From contig CAJTZB010000179.1 of NCBI GenBank assembly GCA_910583815.1, positions 1-5,001 on the forward strand: DNA of 5,001 bases. The letters are read 5' to 3'. Within the stretch, counting starts at the first letter, position 1. Each line of letters starts with the position of its first letter. The translations under genes were made by a program, and so were the position numbers. The notes under the pieces were generated by a model that worked only from the letters and a program-made list of their open reading frames with translations, did no database searches and was not told the DNA's origin. The stretch comes from an uncultured Lachnospiraceae bacterium. Lineage in GTDB: Bacteria; Bacillota; Clostridia; Lachnospirales; Lachnospiraceae. Positions 1 to 5,001 of the stretch are shown here, piece by piece.

Positions 1-642
1 GACTGGCAGGCAGCAGCAAAGCTTGTCCGTACGATTGCCGAGAACTACAAGCTGCCGTATTATACGATGTCTCCTACTTATTCCGTCTGCAAGACGCATG
101 GCTATATCAGTGGTGAGCATTATCTTTGCCCGCACTGCGGCGACCGTACCGAAGTATACAGCCGTATTACGGGATACTACCGTCCGGTGCAAAACTGGAA
201 CGAAGGCAAAGGGCAGGAATACAAAAACCGTGTGAACTATGATGTGGCAGCCTCACGCACTATGCCGGTATCAGAAGGTACAGAAAAGAGAGCAGAAGGC
301 AGAGAAGTTAATGGAATGAAAGAAATCGTTCCGGTTTCGCCGGAAGCTGTCGAAAACTGTGCTATGCATACACCGGATGCAGCCGGAAACTGCATGTATC
401 TGTTTACGACCAAAACCTGTCCGAACTGCCGTATTGCAAAAGAATTTTTAAAGGATGTCTCTTATGAAACCGTAGATGCAGAAGAACATCAGGACATGGT
501 AGAAGAATACGGAATCATGCAGGCACCAACCTTGATTGTCATCAAAAATGGAGAGGTACAGAAGTATGTGAACGCTTCTGGTATCAAGGGATTTGTAGAA
601 CAAAGCACAGCAGAATCCCTGACGGCACACAGAAAGAACTGA
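1..642 (+). CDS. nrdD: Anaerobic ribonucleoside-triphosphate reductase, C-terminal part with fused thioredoxin-like domain (5' end outside window)
   Basis: This is the last 213 codons of a class III ribonucleotide reductase, which reduces ribonucleotides to deoxyribonucleotides in the cytoplasm without oxygen, using a glycyl radical installed by the radical-SAM activase NrdG. Frame 1 is open from base 1 to the TGA at 640-642. A zinc-type site is visible as C30-x2-H33 and C43-x2-C46, and the radical loop is RITGYY with Gly58 as the predicted radical residue, followed by the conserved RPVQNWNEGK stretch. A charged linker of about 50 residues (78-130) leads to a small thioredoxin/glutaredoxin fold, about 131-201, with a CPNC redox motif (C140, C143) and the cis-proline motif APT (P176). 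The fused domain probably regenerates the reductase active-site cysteines (inference). The last ten codons and the stop lie inside structured element copy 1. NrdD identity is firm; the promoter, catalytic core and any nrdG lie outside the view. Confidence 0.93.
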   Translation, partial: DWQAAAKLVRTIAENYKLPYYTMSPTYSVCKTHGYISGEHYLCPHCGDRTEVYSRITGYYRPVQNWNEGKGQEYKNRVNYDVAASRTMPVSEGTEKRAEGREVNGMKEIVPVSPEAVENCAMHTPDAAGNCMYLFTTKTCPNCRIAKEFLKDVSYETVDAEEHQDMVEEYGIMQAPTLIVIKNGEVQKYVNASGIKGFVEQSTAESLTAHRKN

Positions 643-713
643 GGGTGCGGAATGCAGCCTAGGTTCTTTCTCATGCAGAGTGTGCCGGAAGGGAATTCTG
701 CGGAACTTTGAAA
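610..713 (+). ncRNA. Structured RNA element, copy 1 (unrecognised family)
   Basis: P1 pairs 610-619 with 691-701 (10 bp with one bulged A). A 3x3 internal loop follows (UGA 620-622 against GAA 688-690), then P2, 623-630 with 680-687 (8 Watson-Crick pairs). P3 is AGAAAGAAC 631-639 with 663-671, and it extends inward through a G/C-rich stem that has a bulged A and a G-G mismatch. Bases 672-679 are unpaired between P3 and P2. The conserved tail GGAACUUUGAAA follows P1. The same plan and length recur at 3825-3915 and 3930-4020. The 5' arm lies in the nrdD coding end and the nrdD stop codon is at the base of the inner hairpin. The element ends 4 bases before the peptidase Shine-Dalgarno. No U-run follows the stems, so a simple intrinsic terminator is unlikely. 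The function is unknown; a cis-regulatory leader or an mRNA processing/stability element would both fit. Confidence 0.75.
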
Positions 714-717
714 TAGA

Positions 718-723
718 AAGGAG
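718..723 (+). promoter_or_regulatory. Ribosome binding site of the M3 peptidase (decides the start)
   Basis: AAGGAG lies 10 bases before the ATG at 734. It selects that start over an in-frame ATG at 680, which has no such site and falls within the P2 stem of structured element copy 1. Confidence 0.8.
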
Positions 724-733
724 CATTTGGATT

Positions 734-2407
734 ATGAAGTTTTGTGATATGCCATACGAGCGTGTGGATTATGAGAAATTTGAGCAGCAGATGCTGGCGC
801 TGACCGAGGAATTTAAGGCAGCAGCAAGTGGAGAAGAGCAGTTTGAGGTTCATAAAAAATATTATAAGCTGATGGGCGATATGAGTACAAACCATACGCT
901 TGCTTATATCCGTCATGGTATTGATACAAAGGATGAATTTTATTCCAAAGAAAATGACTACTATGACGAAGTGCTTCCAAAAATTGACAACCTGCGTAAC
1001 CAGTACAATAAGCTGATGTTTGAATCGCCATACCGTGCTTATCTGGAAGAGAAAATCGGACCGGTGGCATTTAAAAATATAGAACTTTATTTAAAATCAT
1101 TTGATGAAAGCATTGTCCCATTGCTGCAGGAAGAGAATGCCCTTGTAACCGAATATATGAACCTGATTGCGGGCGCACAGATTGACTGGGAAGGCGAGAC
1201 GTTAAACCTTTCCCTGCTTGGAAAATATCTGACGGACAAAGACAGGGAAGTCAGGAAGAAGGCGTTTGCAAAGCGCTCGGCATTTTTTGCGGAGAATGGG
1301 GCGAAGATAGATGAGATTTATGACAAACTTGTAAAAAACCGTACAGAGCAGGCAAGGCAGCTTGGCTACGAGAACTATGTGGAGCTTGGCTATTACAATA
1401 TGTGCAGGAACAGCTACGGCAAGGCGGAAGTAGAATGTTTCCGCAGACAGGTCAAGGAGCTTTTGGTTCCGTTTGCAGAAGAACTGCATGAAAAGAGAAG
1501 GCAGCGTATCGGAGCAGAAAAGCTGGCAGGTTATGATGAAGGCGTTTATTTTGCAGAGGGCAACCCGGCGCCGGAAGGAACGCCGGAGGAGATTTTTGCA
1601 GCAGGAAAGCAGATGTATACAGAGCTTTCACCGGAGACGAAGGAATTTTTTGACTTTATGCTGGAAAACGAGCTGTTTGATGTGCTTGGCAGAAAGACAA
1701 AGCGCGCCGGCGGATATATGACGTTCCTTCCAAATTATGAATCTCCGTTTATTTTTGCAAATTTCAACGGAACAAGCGGTGACGTGGATGTTATGACACA
1801 TGAGTGTGGTCATGCTTTTCAGGGATTTGTAACAAGAAAGGAAGAAATCAAGGAAAAGAACGACATTACAATGGAAACGGCAGAAATCCATTCAATGTCG
1901 ATGGAATTTTTCACGGAGCAGTGGATGCCGCTGTTTTTCCGTGAGAGGGCAGCGGATTATGAAATGATGCACTTGGAGGATGCTGTTGAGTTTATTCCGT
2001 ACGGCTGTATGGTAGATGAATTCCAGCACATCGTGTACGAGCATCCGGAGCTTACCCCGGCAGAGCGGAATGCCGCATGGAGGAAGCTTGAGCAAGAGTA
2101 TAAGCCGCATCTGGACTATGAGGACGATGCCTGCATGAACGAGGGAAGGTTCTGGCAGAAACAGCAGCATATCTTTGCTTCTCCGTTCTACTATATCGAC
2201 TACTGCCTGGCACAGACATGTGCATTGCAGTTTAAGGCAAAGATGGAAGAGGATTTTTCTGCAGCATGGGAAAGCTATTTAAGGCTGTGCCGTCTGAGTG
2301 CGTCCGGTTTCTTTGCTGATATGATAAAGTCAGTAGGGCTTCGTTCTCCGTTTGAAGATGGCTGTATTGAGGAAATCGTTACAAAGCTCAGAAAGCGTTT
2401 CTTATAA
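734..2407 (+). CDS. M3-family zinc oligoendopeptidase
   Basis: This 557-residue cytoplasmic metallopeptidase is predicted to cleave short peptides, probably in peptide turnover or recycling. The M3 (thimet/PepF-like) signature is clear. The zinc motif HECGH is at residues 356-360 (His356 and His360 ligands, Glu357 catalytic base). The third ligand, Glu384, sits in an E-x-H-S motif 28 residues after the first histidine, the spacing expected for M3 enzymes. The acidic, helical N-terminal half fits the M3 fold, and there is no signal peptide or membrane segment. The length is shorter than classical lactococcal PepF (about 600 residues) and fits the related clade annotated as M3 oligoendopeptidase distinct from PepF, so I give no gene symbol. 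The ATG at 734 was chosen for the AAGGAG at 718-723. The stop is 2 bases before thyA, which suggests a shared transcript. The physiological substrate cannot be read from the sequence. Confidence 0.93.
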   Translation: MKFCDMPYERVDYEKFEQQMLALTEEFKAAASGEEQFEVHKKYYKLMGDMSTNHTLAYIRHGIDTKDEFYSKENDYYDEVLPKIDNLRNQYNKLMFESPYRAYLEEKIGPVAFKNIELYLKSFDESIVPLLQEENALVTEYMNLIAGAQIDWEGETLNLSLLGKYLTDKDREVRKKAFAKRSAFFAENGAKIDEIYDKLVKNRTEQARQLGYENYVELGYYNMCRNSYGKAEVECFRRQVKELLVPFAEELHEKRRQRIGAEKLAGYDEGVYFAEGNPAPEGTPEEIFAAGKQMYTELSPETKEFFDFMLENELFDVLGRKTKRAGGYMTFLPNYESPFIFANFNGTSGDVDVMTHECGHAFQGFVTRKEEIKEKNDITMETAEIHSMSMEFFTEQWMPLFFRERAADYEMMHLEDAVEFIPYGCMVDEFQHIVYEHPELTPAERNAAWRKLEQEYKPHLDYEDDACMNEGRFWQKQQHIFASPFYYIDYCLAQTCALQFKAKMEEDFSAAWESYLRLCRLSASGFFADMIKSVGLRSPFEDGCIEEIVTKLRKRFL

Positions 2408-2409
2408 TT

Positions 2410-3258
2410 ATGAGCTGCGCAGATACAATATTTATTCAAATGTGTGAAGGCATCCTGACACATGGGACGAGTACGGAGGGCGAAAAGGTCCGTCCCAAGT
2501 GGGAGGATGGGACTCCGGCCTATACCATAAAGCAGTTTGGCGTAGTGAACCGCTATGATTTGTCAAAAGAATTTCCGGCACTGACGCTTAGACGTACGGC
2601 AATCAAGACCTGTGTTGATGAACTGCTCTGGATTTGGCAGAAAAAATCAAATAATATTCATGAATTAAACAGCCATATATGGGATGAATGGGCAGACGAA
2701 GAAGGCTCTATCGGAAAGGCATATGGTTATCAGCTTGGTATAAAGCATCTGTATAAAGAAGGTTTGATGGATCAGGTGGACCGTGTAATTTACGACTTGA
2801 AAAATCATCCATATAGTCGTAGAATAATGACAAACCTTTACGTTCATCAGGATTTGCATGAAATGAACCTCTATCCATGTGCTTACAGCATGACTTTCAA
2901 TGTGACAAAGCAGCCGGACAGTGACGTGCTTCGTTTAAATGCCATTTTAAACCAGAGGTCGCAGGACGTGCTGATGGCAAATAACTGGAATGTGTGCCAG
3001 TATGCGGTGCTGGTACATATGCTGGCACAGGTCTGCGGCATGCAGGCAGGGGAGCTTGTACATGTGATTGCGGATGCGCATATTTATGACCGGCATATTC
3101 CTTTGGTGAAAGAACTGATTTCCAGAGAGACCTATCCGGCACCAAAGTTTTGGCTGAATCCGGACGTCCATGATTTCTATAAATTCACAAAAGAGGATGT
3201 CCGGCTTGACGGTTATGTGGCAGGGCCGCAGATAGAGCATATTCCGATAGCCGTCTGA
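2410..3258 (+). CDS. thyA: Thymidylate synthase (B. subtilis/phi3T-type ThyA)
   Basis: This 282-residue enzyme methylates dUMP to dTMP with 5,10-methylenetetrahydrofolate, releasing dihydrofolate. The catalytic Cys157 is in LYPCAY. Other recognisable active-site positions are Glu71 in ELLW, the phosphate-binding arginines in SRR (136-138), Arg183 and Asp186 in RSQD, Asn194 in NNWN, and His224/Tyr226 in DAHIY. From memory of the families, the whole chain resembles the B. subtilis ThyA/phage phi3T branch: the VRPKWEDGTPAYT loop, ELLWIWQ, HIWDEW, a terminal AV and near-equal length (about 279 there). It departs from the E. coli-type PCH and LGLPFN motifs. The start follows the peptidase stop by 2 bases with no evident Shine-Dalgarno (bases 2398-2405 are pyrimidine-rich), so translation is probably coupled. 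A later in-frame ATG at 2440 also lacks a good site and would remove an N-terminal helix conserved in the family. The folA gene downstream recycles the dihydrofolate product. Confidence 0.95.
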   Translation: MSCADTIFIQMCEGILTHGTSTEGEKVRPKWEDGTPAYTIKQFGVVNRYDLSKEFPALTLRRTAIKTCVDELLWIWQKKSNNIHELNSHIWDEWADEEGSIGKAYGYQLGIKHLYKEGLMDQVDRVIYDLKNHPYSRRIMTNLYVHQDLHEMNLYPCAYSMTFNVTKQPDSDVLRLNAILNQRSQDVLMANNWNVCQYAVLVHMLAQVCGMQAGELVHVIADAHIYDRHIPLVKELISRETYPAPKFWLNPDVHDFYKFTKEDVRLDGYVAGPQIEHIPIAV

Positions 3259-3312
3259 GAAGTTAGAAACATTAGCAAGAAATCATCATCTGTATACCGA
3301 CGCCAGTAAGCA

Positions 3313-3319
3313 GGGGGAG
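3313..3319 (+). promoter_or_regulatory. Ribosome binding site of folA
   Basis: The purine block GGGGGAG ends 3 bases before the ATG at 3323, a rather short spacer. It is the only plausible site in the 64-base thyA-folA gap. The rest of that gap (3259-3312) shows no hairpin, promoter or terminator that I can support. Confidence 0.65.
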
Positions 3320-3322
3320 CCT

Positions 3323-3814
3323 ATGAATTTAATTGTAGCAGCAGACAAAAACTGGGGTATTGGCTGCAAAAATGAGCTGCTTGTGAGCATTCCGGCAGAC
3401 AAGAAATTTTTCCGTACGGAAACAATGGGAAAAGCAGTGATTATGGGAAGAAGGACACTAGAGAGCCTTCCAAACGGACAACCACTGAAAGAACGCACGA
3501 ATATTGTCATTACAAGAAAAAAAGACTATAGCTGCAAAGGAGCCGTTATAGTTCACAGCGTGGAAGAAGCGTTGACAGCGGCAAAGCCTTTTGCCACAGA
3601 AGACGTCTATGTGGTCGGCGGCGGAGAAATATATAAACAGATGCTTCCGTTTTGCGATGTGGCATATGTGACAAAAATCGACTATTCCTATCAGGCAGAT
3701 ACCTATTTTCCGAATCTGGATCAGGAAGAGGAATGGGACCTTGCCGATGTTTCAGAAGAACAGACCTATTATGACTTGATTTACGAATTCCGCAGGTATG
3801 AACGTAAAAAATAA
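3323..3814 (+). CDS. folA: Dihydrofolate reductase
   Basis: This 163-residue cytoplasmic enzyme reduces dihydrofolate to tetrahydrofolate with NADPH, and its length is normal for bacterial DHFR. Visible family features are the N-terminal strand MNLIVAAD and the flexible substrate-loop motif NWGIG (10-14). The catalytic acid Asp26 is in IPADKKFF, GRRTLESLP (42-50) is the NADPH-binding helix region, and VVGGGEIYKQ (97-106) is the glycine-rich cofactor turn. It lies 64 bases after thyA with its own ribosome binding site. That is a classic pairing, because ThyA is the main producer of dihydrofolate. The segment LLVSIPADK replaces the more usual LPWxLPxD, which is an ordinary variation of the fold. 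The two tandem structured elements start 10 bases after its stop codon, so they may form its 3' untranslated region. Confidence 0.95.
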   Translation: MNLIVAADKNWGIGCKNELLVSIPADKKFFRTETMGKAVIMGRRTLESLPNGQPLKERTNIVITRKKDYSCKGAVIVHSVEEALTAAKPFATEDVYVVGGGEIYKQMLPFCDVAYVTKIDYSYQADTYFPNLDQEEEWDLADVSEEQTYYDLIYEFRRYERKK

Positions 3815-3824
3815 ATCAAAATCA

Positions 3825-3926
3825 GCAGAAATCCGGACAGTACACAGAAGGAAATCCAGATGCTTTAACATCGGGAGTTCCTTCTCGAAGAGGTGTGTGC
3901 TGGAAGGATTTCTGCGGAACTAAAAA
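3825..3926 (+). ncRNA. Structured RNA element, copy 2 (first of tandem pair)
   Basis: P1 is a perfect 10-bp stem, 3825-3834 with 3906-3915. The 3x3 internal loop is GGA (3835-3837) against GAA (3903-3905). P2 is 3838-3845 with 3895-3902 and includes a U-G wobble (3841-3899). P3 starts as AGAAGGAA 3846-3853 with 3878-3885 and continues inward through UCC and GAUG pairings with two A-G mismatches to a CUUUAA loop. Bases 3886-3894 are unpaired. The tail GGAACUAAAAAU runs directly into copy 3. The P1-to-P1' span is 91 nt, the same as copy 3 and one base less than copy 1. The U-G wobble would be an A-C mismatch on the other strand, which supports a + strand RNA. No U-tract follows. The function is unknown. 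Confidence 0.78.
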
Positions 3927-3929
3927 TCA

Positions 3930-4031
3930 GTAGCGCCCCGAATGGCGCACAGAAATGATTTCGGCTGCTCTTGCATCCGAAATCATTTCTCGGACAAACG
4001 TGTGCCAGAAGGGGCGCTACGGAACTTAAAA
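3930..4031 (+). ncRNA. Structured RNA element, copy 3 (second of tandem pair, ilvE leader side)
   Basis: P1 is a perfect 10-bp stem, GTAGCGCCCC 3930-3939 with 4011-4020, and its sequence is quite unlike P1 of copies 1 and 2. The 3x3 loop is GAA (3940-3942) against GAA (4008-4010). P2 is 3943-3950 with 4000-4007, with a G-U wobble at 3947-4003. P3 is a perfect 14-bp stem, 3951-3964 with 3977-3990, capped by a 12-nt loop that can form a further UGC/GCA pairing. Bases 3991-3999 are unpaired. The tail GGAACUUAAAAU ends next to the ilvE ribosome binding site (4033-4038). It begins 105 bases after copy 2 begins. A cis-regulatory leader for ilvE is one reading and an intercistronic processing or stability element is another. 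Confidence 0.78.
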
Positions 4032-4032
4032 T

Positions 4033-4038
4033 AGGAGG
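4033..4038 (+). promoter_or_regulatory. Ribosome binding site of ilvE
   Basis: AGGAGG lies 9 bases before the ATG at 4048, strong and well spaced. It begins only 7 bases after the GGAAC tail of structured element copy 3, so folding or protein binding there could affect its access (inference). Confidence 0.85.
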
Positions 4039-4047
4039 TTTCTTGTA

Positions 4048-5001
4048 ATGTTAGACATCAGATTTGAAAAGACGACAGAGCCGAAGCCGCTTCCAAAAGA
4101 GGATAATCCACTGACTTTTGGCACTATTTTCACAGACCATATGTTTGTGATGAACTATGAGACAGGAAAGGGCTGGTATGATCCAAGAGTTGTGCCTTAT
4201 CAGCCAATTTCATTAGAGCCGTCCTGTATGGTATTCCATTATGGGCAGGAGATGTTTGAAGGCTTAAAGGCATATAAGACAGAGGATGGCAGAACGTTAT
4301 TGTTCCGTCCGGATATGAATGCAAAAAGAACAAACAATACAAACCGCAGGCTCTGTATCCCGGAGATTCCGGAAGAGGATTTTATCCAGGCAGTCAAGGC
4401 AGTTGTTAAAGCGGATGAGGCGTGGATTCCGACAAAACAGGGAACTTCGCTCTATATCCGCCCATTTATTATTGCGACCGATCCATTCCTTGGCGTGCGG
4501 CCGTCCAATACGTACTTGTTTATCATTATTCTTTCTCCGGTGGGTGCATACTATCCGGAGGGCTTAAATCCGGTGAAAATCTGGATCGAAGATGACTATG
4601 TCAGAGCAGTGCGCGGCGGCATTGGCGAGGCAAAAACCGGCGGCAATTATGTTGCTTCAATGGCAGCACAGCTAAAGGCACATGAAGAGGGCTATTCTCA
4701 GGTGCTGTGGCTGGACGGCGTAGAACGGAAGTATATCGAAGAAGTAGGTGCAATGAACATCTTCTTTAAAATTAACGGCAAAGTGCTTACTCCGATGTTA
4801 AATGGCAGCATTCTTCCGGGGATTACCAGAGATTCCGTTATCAGTCTCTGCAAAGAATGGGGCTATGAAGTGGAAGAACGTAAAATTTCCGTAGATGAGC
4901 TTTATGAGGCAAGCGTAAACGGAACGATGGAAGAGGTGTGGGGAACCGGAACCGCAGCCGTGATTTCTCCGGTTGGGCATCTGCGCTTTCAGGATCATGT
5001 T
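4048..5001 (+). CDS. ilvE: Branched-chain amino acid aminotransferase (3' end outside window)
   Basis: The first 318 codons of a PLP-dependent, fold-type IV aminotransferase are visible. It interconverts leucine, isoleucine and valine with their 2-oxo acids, using glutamate/2-oxoglutarate. The reading frame is open from the ATG at 4048 to the window edge. Family members usually have about 340-360 residues, so only a short C-terminal piece is missing. Recognisable motifs are GQEMFEGLKAY, FRPDMNAKR, the PLP lysine K196 in GEAKTGGNY, EVGAMN (Glu232) and the phosphate-binding GTGTAAV (299-305). The N-terminal extension and these motifs match the longer BCAT group (human BCAT and Bacillus YbgE/YwaA type) rather than the short E. 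coli IlvE or D-amino acid transaminases. A strong AGGAGG lies 9 bases upstream. No T-box or leader peptide with branched-chain codons is seen; the upstream interval holds structured elements 2 and 3 instead. Confidence 0.95.
   Translation, partial: MLDIRFEKTTEPKPLPKEDNPLTFGTIFTDHMFVMNYETGKGWYDPRVVPYQPISLEPSCMVFHYGQEMFEGLKAYKTEDGRTLLFRPDMNAKRTNNTNRRLCIPEIPEEDFIQAVKAVVKADEAWIPTKQGTSLYIRPFIIATDPFLGVRPSNTYLFIIILSPVGAYYPEGLNPVKIWIEDDYVRAVRGGIGEAKTGGNYVASMAAQLKAHEEGYSQVLWLDGVERKYIEEVGAMNIFFKINGKVLTPMLNGSILPGITRDSVISLCKEWGYEVEERKISVDELYEASVNGTMEEVWGTGTAAVISPVGHLRFQDHV

Noticed and set aside
631..713. Intrinsic terminator after nrdD
   Set aside because: The hairpins are strong, but no U-run follows either the inner hairpin or the outer stem, and the shared three-copy architecture explains the structure better.
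680..733. Upstream in-frame ATG at 680 as the peptidase start
   Set aside because: It has no ribosome binding site, lies inside the P2 stem of element copy 1, and would add 18 residues not expected in the M3 family.
2403..2408. TATAAT just before thyA as a -10 promoter box
   Set aside because: It overlaps the peptidase stop codon, lies only 1 base from the ATG, and has no convincing -35 box, so it is probably chance.
2947..3240. Minus-strand and other-frame open stretches across the genes (here one opposite thyA)
   Set aside because: They overlap strong conserved genes, have no recognisable protein features, and none has convincing support as an independent gene.
610..4031. Hammerhead-type ribozyme or CRISPR repeats as an explanation of the three copies
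   Set aside because: No CUGANGA/GAAA hammerhead core is present, and spacing and divergence do not fit identical direct repeats with spacers.
3930..4040. T-box or branched-chain leader peptide for ilvE
   Set aside because: There is no T-box consensus (AGGGUGG-ACCGCG) and no short open frame rich in Leu/Ile/Val codons.
3815..4047. THF riboswitch near folate genes
   Set aside because: The conserved THF riboswitch core sequences are not recognisable, and the elements also occur upstream of the peptidase gene.

Overview
The window reads as chromosomal DNA from an anaerobic, gut-type Firmicute, most likely a Lachnospiraceae-like Clostridium relative. The reasons are a class III (oxygen-sensitive) ribonucleotide reductase, a ThyA of the Bacillus subtilis/phage phi3T type, a short-form M3 oligoendopeptidase, moderate base composition and AGGAGG-type ribosome binding sites. 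All genes are on the + strand, and I see no phage, transposon or CRISPR content.

Layout: (1) 1-642 is the 3' end of an anaerobic ribonucleotide reductase gene (nrdD). It carries the glycyl-radical loop, a zinc site and a fused C-terminal thioredoxin/glutaredoxin-like domain with a CPNC active site. (2) 734-2407 is a complete M3-family zinc oligoendopeptidase. (3) 2410-3258 is thymidylate synthase (thyA), 2 bases after the peptidase stop and without an obvious Shine-Dalgarno. (4) 3323-3814 is dihydrofolate reductase (folA). (5) 3815-4047 is a non-coding interval almost filled by two tandem structured elements. (6) 4048 to the window end is a branched-chain aminotransferase gene (ilvE), cut by the window edge.

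Three genes belong to DNA-precursor supply. NrdD makes deoxyribonucleotides, ThyA makes dTMP and releases dihydrofolate, and DHFR restores tetrahydrofolate. The peptidase and the aminotransferase are amino-acid/peptide genes with no obvious link to that pathway.

The main non-gene signal is a roughly 91-nt structured element present three times: 610-701, 3825-3915 and 3930-4020. Every copy has a 10-bp outer stem, a 3x3 purine internal loop, an 8-bp stem, a 40-41-nt hairpin domain, an 8-9-nt single strand and a GGAACU tail. The outer stem and the hairpin change sequence between copies while keeping their pairing. G-U wobbles show that the + strand is the folded RNA. Copies 1 and 3 end just before the ribosome binding sites of the peptidase and ilvE, and copy 1 overlaps the end of nrdD. 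I do not recognise it as a named RNA family, and it is the best candidate here for something undescribed.
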